Shown: piece after piece, positions 35,629 to 46,511 of the stretch
Numbering within the stretch: the first letter of the stretch is position 1
How the letters are laid out: each line of letters opens with the position of its first letter
Assembly (NCBI RefSeq): GCF_000429685.1
Contig: NZ_AUCI01000011.1
Location: 1-64,000 of the forward strand
Source: Salibacterium aidingense DSM 18341
Lineage (GTDB): Bacteria > Bacillota > Bacilli > Bacillales > Marinococcaceae
Length of the DNA: 64,000 bases
Direction of reading: 5' to 3'
Made by a program: the position numbers and the translations under genes
Notes under the pieces: generated by a model
Told to the model about the DNA's origin: nothing
What the model saw: the letters and a program-made list of their open reading frames with translations, nothing else
Database searches by the model: none

Positions 35629-37846
35629 GCCATCACCGCAGCAAATTAAAGACGACAAACTCTATCAGGAAATGGGAATGACAGAGGAAGAATTTGCCAT
35701 GGCGGAAAAAATTCTCGGCCGCCTTCCAAACTATACAGAAACGGGCGTTTTTTCCGTTATGTGGTCCGAACACTGCAGCTACAAGCATTCGAAGGTATTA
35801 TTACGGAAATTCCCGAGTAAAGGTGAAAAGGTGCTGCAGGGACCGGGGGAAGGAGCTGGAATCATTGATATCGGGGACGGCCAGGCGGTGGCGTTCAAGG
35901 CAGAAAGCCACAACCACCCTTCCGCGGTTGAACCGTATCAGGGGGCGGCGACCGGGGTCGGCGGCATTTTACGTGATGTTTTTTCGATGGGGGCCAAGCC
36001 GATTGCCCTTTTGAATTCCCTCCGTTTCGGCGAACTACAGACGGCCCGGGGCCGTTACTTGTTTGAGGAAGTGGTTGCCGGAATTGCGGGCTATGGCAAT
36101 TGTGTCGGCGTTCCAACGATCGGCGGGGAAATCCAATTCGATCCATGTTATGAAGGCAATCCACTGATGAATGCCATGTGTGTCGGCCTGATTAATCATG
36201 AAGATATCCAAAAAGGTGTCGCCAGAGGTACCGGCAATACGGTGATGTATGTTGGAGCTAGTACCGGCAGAGATGGGATTCACGGAGCCACCTTCGCATC
36301 AGAAGAATTAAGTGATGAATCAGAAAGCAAACGGCCCTCCGTACAGGTCGGCGATCCATTCATGGAGAAGCTTTTGATGGAGGCCTGCCAGGAACTGGTG
36401 CAGCTTGATTCACTGATCGGCATACAGGACATGGGAGCTGCCGGTCTTGCCTCTTCTTCGTCGGAGATGGCAAGCAAGGCCGGCTACGGCATTGAAATGA
36501 ACTTGGATAAAGTACCTCAGCGGGAGCAGGATATGACCCCCTATGAAATGATGCTTTCCGAGTCCCAGGAACGTATGCTTCTCGTGGTGAAAAAAGGACA
36601 CGAACAGGAAATCCGCGACATTTGTGATCATTGGGGACTGTATGCTGCGGAAGTAGGGCATGTCATTGAGGAGCAAAAGCTCCGTCTCCTTTTTCAAGGG
36701 GAAGTCGCAGCGGACATTCCAGCCGATGCCCTCGCGGAAGAAGCACCGGTATATCATCCGGACTCCATTGAACACCGGGCGTTCCCAAAAAATCAGCAGA
36801 TCAAAGATATTCGTTTTCACGTGGATAATCCGAAGCAGACGCTGCTTGATCTCCTGCAGCAGCCAACGATTGCAAGCAAGGAATGGGTCTATGATCAATA
36901 TGATTACATGGTTCAGACCAACACTGCAGTGCGGCCCGGTTCAGATGCTGCAGTTCTTAAGGTGCGCGGGAAGAACAAAGCTCTCGCCATGACCACGGAC
37001 TGCAATTCCCGCTTCCTTTATCTCGATCCCGAGACCGGCGGGAAAATCGCAGTAGCTGAAGCGGCTCGTAATATCGTTTGTTCAGGTGGAACTCCGCTCG
37101 GGTTGACAGACTGCCTTAATTACGGCAGCCCGGAAAACCCGGAAATCTACTGGCAGCTGGAAAAATCAACAGACGGCATGAGCGAAGCCTGCTCTGCTCT
37201 TGATACCCCGGTAATCGGCGGAAATGTATCCCTGTATAACGAAACCCAGGCCGGTGCTGTCTATCCGACCCCCGTGGTCGGTATGGTCGGTTTAATTGAA
37301 GACCTGGCCCACATTACGACGCAGTCATTTAAACAAGCCGGGGATGCCATCTATGTCATTGGCGGAGCAAAGCCGGAGTTTGGCGGAAGTGAACTGCAGA
37401 AACTGCTGGACGGTGACATTTCCGGACCGGCGCCGACACTTGACCTGGAAGTGGAAAAACGGCGGCAGCAGGAGCTGCTTAAAGCGATCCGTCAAGGCTA
37501 CGTTCGTTCTGCCCATGATCTGGCAGAAGGAGGACTTGGGGTCGCACTGGCAGAGAGTATGATGGACACAGGCGGTCTTGGGGCAAGTGTGACGGTGCAG
37601 GAAGAAGAAACAGCGGCAGCCTTGTTTGCGGAAACGCAGTCTCGTTTTCTTGTTTCTGTCCCGCAGGAAAAAATAGAAGCTTTTGAATCAATCGTGACGG
37701 ACGCGGCATTCCTTGGAAAGGTAACAAATGATCCAAAACTTGACGTGTATCAGCCATCAGGTGAAAAAGTACTGGAGGCAGCGGCAGAACAATTAGAACG
37801 TGCCTGGAAAGGAGCCATTCCATGCTTGGTGAAATCAAGGGATTAA
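35612..37846 (+). CDS. purL: FGAM synthetase large subunit PurL
   Basis: The 744-residue small-type PurL, which needs PurS and PurQ, uses ATP to make FGAM. Key blocks: [10 protein letters not shown] near residue 50, [16 protein letters not shown] (about 92-107), [18 protein letters not shown] (about 270-287), and the second AIR-synthase-like repeat with [14 protein letters not shown] and [15 protein letters not shown]. The ribosome site CTGGAGGGAA lies inside purQ. The last 25 bp overlap purF. Confidence 0.96.
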   Translation: MSLLLEPSPQQIKDDKLYQEMGMTEEEFAMAEKILGRLPNYTETGVFSVMWSEHCSYKHSKVLLRKFPSKGEKVLQGPGEGAGIIDIGDGQAVAFKAESHNHPSAVEPYQGAATGVGGILRDVFSMGAKPIALLNSLRFGELQTARGRYLFEEVVAGIAGYGNCVGVPTIGGEIQFDPCYEGNPLMNAMCVGLINHEDIQKGVARGTGNTVMYVGASTGRDGIHGATFASEELSDESESKRPSVQVGDPFMEKLLMEACQELVQLDSLIGIQDMGAAGLASSSSEMASKAGYGIEMNLDKVPQREQDMTPYEMMLSESQERMLLVVKKGHEQEIRDICDHWGLYAAEVGHVIEEQKLRLLFQGEVAADIPADALAEEAPVYHPDSIEHRAFPKNQQIKDIRFHVDNPKQTLLDLLQQPTIASKEWVYDQYDYMVQTNTAVRPGSDAAVLKVRGKNKALAMTTDCNSRFLYLDPETGGKIAVAEAARNIVCSGGTPLGLTDCLNYGSPENPEIYWQLEKSTDGMSEACSALDTPVIGGNVSLYNETQAGAVYPTPVVGMVGLIEDLAHITTQSFKQAGDAIYVIGGAKPEFGGSELQKLLDGDISGPAPTLDLEVEKRRQQELLKAIRQGYVRSAHDLAEGGLGVALAESMMDTGGLGASVTVQEEETAAALFAETQSRFLVSVPQEKIEAFESIVTDAAFLGKVTNDPKLDVYQPSGEKVLEAAAEQLERAWKGAIPCLVKSRD

Positions 37847-39243
37847 ATGAAGAGTGCGGTGTTTTCGCCCTGTGGGGCCATAAAGAAGCGGCCCAGCTTG
37901 CCTACTACGGCCTGCACAGCATGCAGCACCGCGGCCAGGAAGGGGCCGGCATTGTAGTCAGCGATGAAGAAAAGCTGTTGATTCATAAGGGGCTCGGTCT
38001 TGTGAATGATGCGTTTAAAGAAGGGAATCTGGAGGAACTGGAGGGGCATGCTGCCCTCGGGCATGTCCGTTATGCTACAGCAGGCGGCGGCGGTCTTGAT
38101 AATTGTCAGCCGCTGATGTTCCGTTCCCAAACAGACAGCCTGGCAATCGCCCATAACGGCAATCTTGTGAACGCACACAATCTGAAACTTGAACTGGAAG
38201 ATCAGGGCAGTATTTTTCAATCCACATCGGACACGGAAGTGATCGCCCACTTGATCAAACGCAGTATCTATCCGCGGATGGAAGATAAATTGAGCGATGC
38301 GCTTTCAATGGTGGAGGGGGCTTATGCGCTCGCGGTGATGACCGAGGATAAACTGCTTGTGGCCCAGGATCCGTACGGCCTCCGCCCTCTCAGTATCGGA
38401 AAGTTGGGGGACTCGTATGTTGTTGCTTCGGAAACCTGTGCCTTTGATGTTATCGGCGCCAGGTATGAAAGGGAAGTGCAGCCCGGAGAAATCATCACCT
38501 TTGACAACAGCGGCATGCATTCGGAACTATATGCCAAATCGCAGGACAGACGGATGTGCAGCATGGAATACATTTATTTTTCCCGTCCTGATTCCAATAT
38601 TGATCAGATTAATGTGCACACCGCCCGTAAAAACCTCGGAAAGAAATTGGCTCAGGAAGCGCCGGTGGAAGCGGATATCGTTACCGGTGTGCCCGATTCT
38701 TCCATTTCCGCCGCTATCGGCTATGCGGAGGAAACCGGGATTCCCTATGAAATGGGGATGATTAAGAATCGCTATGTTGGCCGTACGTTCATTCAGCCTT
38801 CCCAGGAACTGCGGGAACAGGGCGTGAAAATGAAGCTGTCACCAGTGCGCGGCGTTGTCGAAGGAAAACGGGTCGTTATGGTGGATGATTCCATTGTACG
38901 AGGTACTACAAGCCGACGCATTGTGACAATGTTAAAAGAAGCCGGGGCTGCGGAAGTGCATGTGCGGATCAGCTCCCCGCCCATTACTCATCCTTGCTTT
39001 TACGGCATTGATACATCGACCAAGTCAGAATTGATCGCCGCCAGCTATACGGTGGAAGAAATGCGGGAGGAGATGGGGGCTGATACGCTCTCTTTCATCA
39101 GCATAGACGGGATGCTTTCCGGCATCGGACGCAGCAGCAGAGAGTCAAACTGCGGCCAGTGCCTTGCCTGCTTTACCGGAAATTATCCCACGGATATCTA
39201 TGAGGATACGCTTCATCCACATGACAAAGTAATCAATGGCTAA
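37822..39243 (+). CDS. purF: Amidophosphoribosyltransferase
   Basis: The 473-residue enzyme catalyses the committed step, PRPP plus glutamine to phosphoribosylamine. It is made with an 11-residue propeptide; the N-terminal nucleophile after processing is C12 in [12 protein letters not shown]. The PRPP-binding loop is [15 protein letters not shown] (about 352-366). C-terminal cysteines in [11 protein letters not shown] suit the [4Fe-4S] cluster of the Bacillus-type enzyme, a known oxygen-sensitive stability switch. AAAGGAGCC precedes the ATG within purL. Confidence 0.96.
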   Translation: MLGEIKGLNEECGVFALWGHKEAAQLAYYGLHSMQHRGQEGAGIVVSDEEKLLIHKGLGLVNDAFKEGNLEELEGHAALGHVRYATAGGGGLDNCQPLMFRSQTDSLAIAHNGNLVNAHNLKLELEDQGSIFQSTSDTEVIAHLIKRSIYPRMEDKLSDALSMVEGAYALAVMTEDKLLVAQDPYGLRPLSIGKLGDSYVVASETCAFDVIGARYEREVQPGEIITFDNSGMHSELYAKSQDRRMCSMEYIYFSRPDSNIDQINVHTARKNLGKKLAQEAPVEADIVTGVPDSSISAAIGYAEETGIPYEMGMIKNRYVGRTFIQPSQELREQGVKMKLSPVRGVVEGKRVVMVDDSIVRGTTSRRIVTMLKEAGAAEVHVRISSPPITHPCFYGIDTSTKSELIAASYTVEEMREEMGADTLSFISIDGMLSGIGRSSRESNCGQCLACFTGNYPTDIYEDTLHPHDKVING

Positions 39244-39274
39244 AAGACTTTACGATCAAGGAGGGACGAAGCGT

Positions 39275-40315
39275 ATGTCGGACGCTTATAAAAATGCCGG
39301 TGTCGATGTGGAAGCCGGATACGAAGCTGTAGAGCGGATGAAGCAGCATACGGAACGAACGCTGCGGCCGGAAGTAATGGGGGCTCTGGGCGGATTCGGC
39401 GCCATGTTTGATATATCGGCGCTCCCCTTTGAAAATCCTGTGCTGATTTCAGGGACCGATGGCGTAGGAACAAAATTAATGCTCGCGTTTTCGATGGATA
39501 AACACGATACGATTGGAAAAGATGCGGTGGCCATGTGTGTCAATGATATTGCCGTGCAGGGAGCCGAACCGCTTTATTTTCTAGATTATCTGGCGTGTGG
39601 GAAAACGGAACCGGATAAAATCGAAGCGATTGTAAAAGGCATCTCCGATGGCTGTGTAGAAGCAGGCTGCGCGCTTATCGGCGGGGAGACGGCTGAAATG
39701 CCCGGCATGTACGAGGCGAACGAATACGATCTTGCCGGTTTCACCGTCGGTGCTGCGGAAAAAGATTCCCTGATAACCGGGGAAAAGATCGAGCCGGGAG
39801 ATGTGGTACTTGGCCTGCCATCTTCTGGTATTCACAGTAATGGCCTGTCGCTTGTCCGCCAAGTGCTCCTTGAAGACGCAGGATTGGATCTACAGAAGAC
39901 GTATGATCCTTTTCAGCGAACGCTTGGAGAAGAACTGCTGGAGCCGACCCGCATTTACGTGAAAGCCGTCCAGGCCTTACGCGGAGCCGTGGAAGTGAAA
40001 GGAATGGCGCATATTACCGGCGGAGGGTTTTATGAAAACATCCCAAGAATGCTTCCCTCGCACCTTGGCGCGGAAGTAAGCTTGTCTTCCTGGGAAAAGC
40101 CGGCTGTATTTTCTTTCCTGCAGAAGCATGGTAACCTTACAGAAGAAGACATGTTTAAAACCTTTAACATGGGAATTGGCCTGGTGGCTGCTGTCGCACC
40201 GGAAGACGCGGAGGATGCTGTCTTGGCGATGCAGCGCGCAGGAGAAGCGGTCTGCCGCATCGGAAAGGTAACCGATACCGGAGAGCTGAAGCTGGTAAAG
40301 GGGGAAGCATTATGA
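39275..40315 (+). CDS. purM: Phosphoribosylformylglycinamidine cyclo-ligase
   Basis: The 346-residue AIR synthetase closes the imidazole ring using ATP. Recognisable segments: [15 protein letters not shown] (about 65-79), [10 protein letters not shown] (about 92-101), [11 protein letters not shown] (about 143-153), and [16 protein letters not shown]. The start ATG 39275 has AAGGAGGG 10 bp upstream; a frame from 39236 overlaps purF and adds 13 unrelated residues. Overlaps purN by 4 bp. Confidence 0.96.
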   Translation: MSDAYKNAGVDVEAGYEAVERMKQHTERTLRPEVMGALGGFGAMFDISALPFENPVLISGTDGVGTKLMLAFSMDKHDTIGKDAVAMCVNDIAVQGAEPLYFLDYLACGKTEPDKIEAIVKGISDGCVEAGCALIGGETAEMPGMYEANEYDLAGFTVGAAEKDSLITGEKIEPGDVVLGLPSSGIHSNGLSLVRQVLLEDAGLDLQKTYDPFQRTLGEELLEPTRIYVKAVQALRGAVEVKGMAHITGGGFYENIPRMLPSHLGAEVSLSSWEKPAVFSFLQKHGNLTEEDMFKTFNMGIGLVAAVAPEDAEDAVLAMQRAGEAVCRIGKVTDTGELKLVKGEAL

Positions 40316-40938
40316 AGCTGGCTGTGTTTGCTTCAGGCAGCGGGTCTAACTTTCAGGCTATCGCAGACGCCGTGGTGGAAAACAGGCTGGACGCAGAAGT
40401 TTCCCTACTGGTGTGCGATAAGCCGGATGCGTATGTGGTCAAAAGGGCTGAGGCTCTCGATATTCCGATTTTTTGCTTCCGCCCGAAAGCGTATGACAAC
40501 AAAGCAGCGTTTGAGAAAGAAATCACTGCCAGGCTGCATGAGGCAGAGGTAGACTGGATTGTGCTGGCAGGATATATGCGGCTGATCGGCGAAACACTGC
40601 TTGCCGCTTTTCCAGAACATATTATTAATATTCATCCTTCTCTTCTACCTGCGTTTCCCGGTCTGGACGCTATTGGACAGGCATGGGAAGCAGGAGTCAA
40701 AGTAACAGGGGTTACGGTGCATTATGTAGATGAAGGGATGGATTCGGGGAAGATTATTGCCCAGGAAGCTGTGGCCGTGAAACCAACCGATTCCCTTGCT
40801 TCTCTGACAAAAGCGGTACAGGCGGTCGAACACCGCCTGTACCCGGATACTATTCAGTCCTTACTTAAAGAGCGACTATCGCAAGGAGGCCCAACTTACA
40901 ATGAGCATCAAACGAGCATTAATCAGCGTATCGAATAA
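40312..40938 (+). CDS. purN: Phosphoribosylglycinamide formyltransferase
   Basis: The 208-residue 10-formyl-THF-dependent enzyme converts GAR to FGAR. It has the phosphate loop [11 protein letters not shown] (about 7-17), AGYMRLIG, catalytic Asn/His in [14 protein letters not shown] (about 104-117), and the Asp loop [10 protein letters not shown]. The tail ([14 protein letters not shown]) overlaps purH by 38 bp, longer than usual; that tail reads through the purH ribosome site and may be non-functional. Confidence 0.95.
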   Translation: MKLAVFASGSGSNFQAIADAVVENRLDAEVSLLVCDKPDAYVVKRAEALDIPIFCFRPKAYDNKAAFEKEITARLHEAEVDWIVLAGYMRLIGETLLAAFPEHIINIHPSLLPAFPGLDAIGQAWEAGVKVTGVTVHYVDEGMDSGKIIAQEAVAVKPTDSLASLTKAVQAVEHRLYPDTIQSLLKERLSQGGPTYNEHQTSINQRIE

Positions 40939-42442
40939 AGAAGGGATTCTCCCCTTTGCCAAACAGCTGCAGGCCGAAGGAGTGGAGATTGTTTCTACCG
41001 GCGGCACAAGCCGCGTACTAAGCGAAGGCGGTGTGGACGTCCTTGGTATTTCAGACGTTACCGGTTTTCCGGAAATTTTAGATGGCCGGGTGAAAACCCT
41101 GCATCCGTACATTCACAGCGGTCTGCTTGCCATGAGGGATAAAGATGAACATATGACCCAGCTAGCGGAACATCACATTACACCTATTGATCTGGTGGTT
41201 GTCAACCTCTATCCATTCAAGGAAACAGTCGAAAAACCAGATACCTCTTTTGAAGAAGCCATTGAAAATATCGACATTGGAGGTCCGGGCATGCTGCGGG
41301 CAGCAGCAAAAAACCATAAACATGTAACTGTCATAACCGATCCGGAAGATTATGACATAATTTTGGAACAGATCAAAGGAGGCGGCGACGTGCCGCAGGA
41401 GACGAAAGAACGTCTGGCCGCCAAAGTATTCCGGCATACGGCCTCCTATGATGCACTTGTCGCCAATTACTTAACCAGCCGGACCGGAGAATTATACCCG
41501 GAAACGTACACGGTCACTTATGAAAAAAAGCAGGATCTCCGTTATGGAGAAAATCCGCATCAGCAGGCCGCGTTTTATAGAGAGCCGATTGGTCCGATGA
41601 GTTCCATTGCCAACGCCATCCAACTGCATGGCAAGGAGTTATCCTACAACAATATCAACGATGCAGAAGCCGCTCTATCGATCGTCAAAGAATTCGGCCA
41701 GCCCGCTGCTGTGGCTGTGAAACATATGAACCCCTGCGGAGTCGGAGTCGGGGAATCAGTCAACGAAGCGTATGGAAAAGCATATGAAGCGGACCCGGTC
41801 TCCATTTTCGGAGGGATTGTCGCTTTTAACCGGGAATTAGATGAGGAAACCGCTCGTCCATTGCGGGAAATTTTTCTTGAAATTATCATTGCCCCTTCTT
41901 TTACGCAGGAAGCTCTTGATATTTTGACAGAAAAGAAAAATCTCCGCTTACTCACGATAGCTCTGGAAGAAGAAACACCCCAGGAGCGTTCTAAAATTAC
42001 GACTGTTCACGGCGGCGCCCTTGTGCAGGAAGAAGATCGGAAAGGCTTCCTCGATGCGGACATTCAGGTCGTCACGGATCGGGATCCGACGGAAAAGGAA
42101 TGGCAGGACTTGAAGCTTGCCTGGAAAGTAGTCAAACACGTAAAATCCAACGCGATTCTGCTGGCGAATGATGAACGGACGGTAGGAGTTGGAGCAGGTC
42201 AGATGAACCGGGTCGGCTCGGCAAAAATTGCAATCGAACAAGCCGGAGCCAGTGCCCGGGGGAGTGCGATGGGTTCGGACGCTTTTTTCCCGATGAAAGA
42301 CACTGTGGAAGTGGCCGGAGAGGCTGGAGTCAGTGCCATTATCCAGCCGGGCGGTTCAATTCGGGATGAAGAATCGATTGAAAAAGCGAATGAACTTGGG
42401 ATTGCTATGGTCTTTACAGGAATGCGCCACTTTAAACATTAA
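40901..42442 (+). CDS. purH: AICAR transformylase / IMP cyclohydrolase
   Basis: The 513-residue bifunctional enzyme performs the last two steps to IMP. The N-terminal cyclohydrolase has the MGS-like [13 protein letters not shown] segment (about 30-42) and [17 protein letters not shown]. The C-terminal transformylase has the conserved [11 protein letters not shown] (about 274-284, catalytic Lys-His) and the ending [13 protein letters not shown] plus [18 protein letters not shown] lies within purN upstream of ATG 40901. Confidence 0.96.
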   Translation: MSIKRALISVSNKEGILPFAKQLQAEGVEIVSTGGTSRVLSEGGVDVLGISDVTGFPEILDGRVKTLHPYIHSGLLAMRDKDEHMTQLAEHHITPIDLVVVNLYPFKETVEKPDTSFEEAIENIDIGGPGMLRAAAKNHKHVTVITDPEDYDIILEQIKGGGDVPQETKERLAAKVFRHTASYDALVANYLTSRTGELYPETYTVTYEKKQDLRYGENPHQQAAFYREPIGPMSSIANAIQLHGKELSYNNINDAEAALSIVKEFGQPAAVAVKHMNPCGVGVGESVNEAYGKAYEADPVSIFGGIVAFNRELDEETARPLREIFLEIIIAPSFTQEALDILTEKKNLRLLTIALEEETPQERSKITTVHGGALVQEEDRKGFLDADIQVVTDRDPTEKEWQDLKLAWKVVKHVKSNAILLANDERTVGVGAGQMNRVGSAKIAIEQAGASARGSAMGSDAFFPMKDTVEVAGEAGVSAIIQPGGSIRDEESIEKANELGIAMVFTGMRHFKH

Positions 42443-42471
42443 GAGAAGTTGGGGAAGGAGGAGTCTCATTC

Positions 42472-43722
42472 ATGAATGTGCTTGTCATTGGAGGCGGCGG
42501 CCGGGAACATACCCTGGCCTGGACGTTTTCCAAAAGCCCGCGGGTGGAGAAAGTGTACGCCGCCCCGGGGAACCCCGGCATGAAAAACACGGCGGAATGC
42601 ATCAAGCTCAAGGATGACGATATTAATGGACTCGTTCAATTTGCCAAAGACGCTCAGGTCGATTTGACCGTAGTAGGTCCGGAAGCCCCGTTGCTTGCCG
42701 GTATGGTCAATAGATTTGAGGAGGCCGGGCTGCGGGTGTTTGGCCCGACAGAAGAAGCGGCATTGATCGAAGGAAGCAAATCATTTGCGAAAGCGTTTAT
42801 GCAGCGTCACAACATCCCAACAGGTACATACAAAGTCACCTCAGATTATGAGGAAGCGGTACGCCATGTGGAAAAAGAAGGTGTTCCGATTGTGATTAAG
42901 GCCGATGGACTTGCTGCCGGAAAAGGGGTAACGGTTGCCTTTACGCAGGAAGAAGCGGACCAGGCCCTTCAGCGTATTTTGCTGGATCATACATTCGGTG
43001 AGGCGGGGGCCCGGGTTGTACTAGAAGAATACCTGCAGGGCGAAGAATTGTCGCTGATGGCGTTTGTGCACGGCACCACCGTCCTCCCAATGGCAGGCGC
43101 CCAGGACCATAAACGCGCCTATGATGGTGATGAAGGCCCAAATACGGGAGGCATGGGAGCATACAGCCCGGTTCCGCAATTCAACGAGGCCGAGGTAGAT
43201 CGTGCTGTCCGTGATATTCTGCAGCCGGCAGCTGATGGACTGGCAGCCGAAGACCGCTCTTTTACCGGAATTCTATATGCCGGATTAATGATGACCGGGG
43301 AAGGCCCGAAAGTCATTGAATTCAATGCCCGCTTTGGTGATCCGGAAGCCCAGGTGGTGCTGCCCAGGCTGGAATCGGATATGACGGAGGTTATCCTGGA
43401 GCTTATGGAGGGCGGGGCGCCTGAATTAATCTGGTCGGACGAAGCGGTCCTTGGCGTCGTAGCCGCATCAAAGGGGTACCCCGGGCCCTACGATAAAGGG
43501 GCCTCGATTTCCAGTGTTCCGGAGTCGGAATTATTATTCTTTGCCGGAGTCGGCGAGCAGGATGGCAGATATGTCACCGCCGGCGGCAGAGTGCTCCTTC
43601 TGGCAGAAAAAGGAGCCACCCTGGAAGAAGCACAGACTACGGTATACAAAAAACTGGAGGAACTGGATACCTCCCACCTGTTTTTCCGAAAAGATATCGG
43701 GCATCATATTATTTCCCGCTGA
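42472..43722 (+). CDS. purD: Phosphoribosylamine-glycine ligase
   Basis: The 416-residue ATP-grasp GAR synthetase. N-terminal VIGGGGREHTLAW (about 4-16), VVGPEAPLLAGM, the ATP-grasp loop IKADGLAAGKGV (about 142-153), the GARS signature FNARFGDPEAQVVLPRL (about 285-301). AAGGAGGAG precedes ATG 42472. Last gene of the pur operon; a strong terminator follows after 2 bp. Confidence 0.96.
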   Translation: MNVLVIGGGGREHTLAWTFSKSPRVEKVYAAPGNPGMKNTAECIKLKDDDINGLVQFAKDAQVDLTVVGPEAPLLAGMVNRFEEAGLRVFGPTEEAALIEGSKSFAKAFMQRHNIPTGTYKVTSDYEEAVRHVEKEGVPIVIKADGLAAGKGVTVAFTQEEADQALQRILLDHTFGEAGARVVLEEYLQGEELSLMAFVHGTTVLPMAGAQDHKRAYDGDEGPNTGGMGAYSPVPQFNEAEVDRAVRDILQPAADGLAAEDRSFTGILYAGLMMTGEGPKVIEFNARFGDPEAQVVLPRLESDMTEVILELMEGGAPELIWSDEAVLGVVAASKGYPGPYDKGASISSVPESELLFFAGVGEQDGRYVTAGGRVLLLAEKGATLEEAQTTVYKKLEELDTSHLFFRKDIGHHIISR

Positions 43723-43723
43723 T

Positions 43724-43770
43724 AAAAAGCCCCAGCCAAGGTACTGTTCCTTGTGGCTGGAGCTTTTTTT
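43724..43770 (+). terminator. Terminator of the pur operon
   Basis: AAAAAGC-CCCAGCCA pairs with TGGCTGG-AGCTTTTT around a 15-nt loop, followed by seven T. Confidence 0.9.
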
Positions 43771-43806
43771 GGGGGCGTCCCTTTTCTAACGATTACTAAA
43801 ACGTGC

Positions 43807-43983
43807 GGACTTTTGTTCCGTTATTTCTTCCGTTTTTTCCGTTTTGAAGGGGGAATTGGACATTTAATCCGTTATTTCCCCTTTTCTACGCAAAAGAAGT
43901 GGTCCAAAGTCCAGATAGCGGAACAAATGTCCGAAAAAACCGCCAAAGGCCGCTAGCTCTGCCATTTAACGGAATATATGTCC
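43807..43983. repeat. Cluster of degenerate 20-bp repeats (GGACATTTGTTCCG type)
   Basis: Four copies: GGACTTTTGTTCCGTTATTT (43807, plus), GGACATTTAATCCGTTATTT (43858, plus), GGACATTTGTTCCGCTATCT (43913-43932, minus) and GGACATATATTCCGTTAAAT (43964-43983, minus). Two direct copies face two inverted copies, so the transcript could form long hairpins. It is downstream of the pur terminator. The rest of the 43771-44301 gap has no gene, only the inverted repeat listed next. Confidence 0.6.
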
Positions 43984-44186
43984 ACGAGGTACACTACCTA
44001 TAAACTCCGCGACTTAACATAGCGAAAAGCACCGCAGCAGAGAACGAGAAGCAGCCTGCTTTTCCGCCTCCCCTTCCAGGAGGTACTACATAATGGAAAG
44101 CGGCTGTAGCACAGCCTCGAGGACATTTGGAAAACACAATTCAGTGAAAAATGCCCTGATGCCATGTCCTCTTAAATAGTAATGGA

Positions 44187-44222
44187 GGACAGTAGATAAA
44201 ATAAAATCAATAACTACTGTCC
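44187..44222. repeat. 9-bp inverted repeat with AT-rich loop
   Basis: GGACAGTAG (44187-44195) / CTACTGTCC (44214-44222), with an 18-nt A/T-rich loop. No T-run follows on either strand, so it is not a standard terminator. Confidence 0.5.
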
Positions 44223-44301
44223 CCCCAAAAACGTGTGAGATTATTTACGAAATTTTTACCGCTGCATTATTCTTGCTGCTATACTGAAAAAGCCGCTTGA
44301 C

Positions 44302-44559
44302 TCATGTCTGATTCATGTTATGATAGTCCGGTGTGTTTTCTGCATGATGCTGTTCGTTCACCATGGCCTGAATTCCCTTAGTCATGGGACAGAACCGTGT
44401 AATACCTTCCGCTACTTTCATAGCGCCAAGAACGGTGCAGAGCAGGTGATTCCCGCCATTCCAGCGCATACGGCTTGCTCTTGCGTTGGCCCAGCAGATG
44501 AGAGTTAGACCACAGGTGATGCGAAGCAACGCGTTAACGATCCCTATATTAGGACGCAA
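44302..44559 (-). CDS. DUF2892 (YgaP-like) small membrane protein
   Basis: The 85-residue protein has the DUF2892 pattern: RPNIGIVNALLRITCGLTLI, with a first transmembrane helix about 10-25, then LLCTVLGAMKVAEGITRFCP with the second helix and the family's conserved KVAEG-RFCP ending. Such proteins are the membrane half of YgaP-type rhodanese proteins or stand alone; function unknown. The start is TTG 44559, because AAAGGAGGG lies 8 bp upstream; an in-frame ATG at 44619 has no ribosome site. It sits divergently between pur and yerA, a spot occupied by small genes in relatives. Confidence 0.75.
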   Translation of the reverse strand: MRPNIGIVNALLRITCGLTLICWANARASRMRWNGGNHLLCTVLGAMKVAEGITRFCPMTKGIQAMVNEQHHAENTPDYHNMNQT

Positions 44560-44721
44560 GGAAAACCCTCCTTTCTTTAGAATAGTTAAAATTGTTGTCA
44601 CTTTCCTTTCATAGAGCAACGGGTTAAAATGTGGTAAAATAAAGAGGTAAAACCAAGATTAAAACGGAATACAATGGAAATAATAAAATAAATAAGCAAC
44701 GTTGACAGAAAGCAGGTGATG

Positions 44722-46470
44722 ATGTTGGCAGCACAACAATTATTTCCCTGGAATAAAGAGACGTTAAGAAGGCAGCTTTCCGTCATCCGGGGAGAAACCG
44801 CCCCTACGAAGGTCTTGAAAAACGCGACGTACTTAAGCAGTGCCCGCAAAGCCTGGCTTGAGGGTCATATCTGGATTTATGAAGATCGGATCGTATATGC
44901 CGGTAAAGACTGGCCGGCCTTAACCACAGGGACAGAAATTGTGGACTGCAGTGAAAAGTATATCGTGCCGGGTTATATTGAACCCCATGCTCATCCATTT
45001 CAATTATATAATCCCCACACGTTTGCGGAATATGCATCGATTCGGGGAACAACCACATTGGTTAATGACAACATGTTCTTCTTTTTAAATATTCAAAAAG
45101 AGAAAGCGCTTACACTTATTGAGGATCTTGATGAGCTGCCGACCTCCATGTTCTGGTGGGCAAGATATGACGCTCAAACGGAACTGGAAGAAGAAGATGC
45201 TATTTTTTCCCCATCTGATATGAAAGCCTGGCTTGAACATCCGCTGGTACTCCAGGGGGGAGAGCTTACCTCCTGGCCGAAGGTGATGACCGGGGATGAT
45301 ACCGTTCTTCACTGGATGCAGTATACAAAGGAATTGAATAAGCCGATTGAAGGCCATCTTCCTGGTGCCTCCGCCCGGACTGTTAATCAAATGTCTCTGC
45401 TTGGCGTGAACGGTGATCATGAGGCAATGACCGGGGAAGAAGCCCTTCGGCGTCTGGATGCGGGTATGACCACTTCCCTCCGTTACTCTTCAATCCGGCC
45501 TGATCTGCCGCAGATTCTGGAAGAATTGCTGGAAGCGGGAATCACCGATTACAGCCGGTTCACATTGAACACAGACGGCTCTACCCCTTCTTTTTACAAA
45601 CAGGGGGTCATTGATAAAACCATCGCCATCGCTCTGGAAAAAGGGGTCCCGGAAATCGAGGCTTATGAAATGGCCAGTTATAACAGTGCCCGTCACTTTG
45701 GAATCGATGATCAGATCGGCATGATTGCGCCGGGACGGGTGGCTCATTTGAATATCCTTGAAGATTCAAAGAATCCGGTGCCGGAAGCTGTATTGGCGAA
45801 AGGACAGTGGATATTGAAGGATGGAGAGAATCGTTATCCGCCGCGGGATTTCAAATGGTCTTCTTACGGGGTGCATCCGTTCATGATTGACTGGCACCTG
45901 CAGGAAGATGACCTGCACTTTTCGATGCCGATGGGTCTGGAGCTTGTTAACTCTGTCATTCTAAAACCGTATCAGGTCAGTATTGATGTCACGACTGAGG
46001 AACTCACAGAAGAACATAACGAATGTTTCTTTGTCATGCTCGACCGCTTTGGGAAATGGCGGATCAATACAGTAATTAAAGGATTTGGGACCAATATCGG
46101 CGGATTCGCGACAACGTTCTCCAATACTGGAGATATTGTATTGATCGGTAAACGCAAACGGGATATGGTCAAAGCGTTTCAAGAGCTCAAAAATCATGAC
46201 GGCGGGTTGTTTCTGGTGGAGGATGAAACGTTGATCGAAAGCATTCCGTTAAAACTTTTCGGAGCGATGTCGCTAGAACCGATGGGGAATGTCATCGAAC
46301 AGCATGAAAGAATGGAAAAGGCGTTGAAAGACAGGGGCTATCCGCACGAGGATCCGATATACAGTCTGCTGTTTTTCTCCTCGACTCATTTGCCTTATAT
46401 CCGCATCACGCAAAAAGGAATTTTTGATGTGCATAAAAAATCGGTACTCTTTCCGGCGATTATGCGTTAA
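44722..46470 (+). CDS. yerA: YerA-type adenine deaminase-like amidohydrolase
   Basis: The 582-residue amidohydrolase is of the adenine deaminase superfamily, colinear with B. subtilis YerA. Metal ligands lie in GYIEPHAHPFQ (H89, H91). Other features are IEGHLPGAS, CDH-like GVNGDHEAMTG, NTDGSTPSFYK (metal Asp), and the ending STHLPYIRITQKGIFD. Adenine deaminase would turn adenine into hypoxanthine for salvage, though YerA activity is not firmly established to my knowledge. The start is ambiguous: ATG 44722 has AGCAGG 5 bp upstream; GTG 44716 and TTG 44725 are alternatives. The position next to the pur operon fits purine salvage. Confidence 0.85.
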   Translation: MLAAQQLFPWNKETLRRQLSVIRGETAPTKVLKNATYLSSARKAWLEGHIWIYEDRIVYAGKDWPALTTGTEIVDCSEKYIVPGYIEPHAHPFQLYNPHTFAEYASIRGTTTLVNDNMFFFLNIQKEKALTLIEDLDELPTSMFWWARYDAQTELEEEDAIFSPSDMKAWLEHPLVLQGGELTSWPKVMTGDDTVLHWMQYTKELNKPIEGHLPGASARTVNQMSLLGVNGDHEAMTGEEALRRLDAGMTTSLRYSSIRPDLPQILEELLEAGITDYSRFTLNTDGSTPSFYKQGVIDKTIAIALEKGVPEIEAYEMASYNSARHFGIDDQIGMIAPGRVAHLNILEDSKNPVPEAVLAKGQWILKDGENRYPPRDFKWSSYGVHPFMIDWHLQEDDLHFSMPMGLELVNSVILKPYQVSIDVTTEELTEEHNECFFVMLDRFGKWRINTVIKGFGTNIGGFATTFSNTGDIVLIGKRKRDMVKAFQELKNHDGGLFLVEDETLIESIPLKLFGAMSLEPMGNVIEQHERMEKALKDRGYPHEDPIYSLLFFSSTHLPYIRITQKGIFDVHKKSVLFPAIMR

Positions 46471-46511
46471 ACTGTAAAAGGATATTTTAAACAATAAAGG
46501 ATGAAATACGC

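Noticed and set aside
43771-44301. A small RNA or gene in the gap after purD
   Set aside because: Only repeats are visible; no promoter-terminator pair or coding frame with a ribosome site was found.
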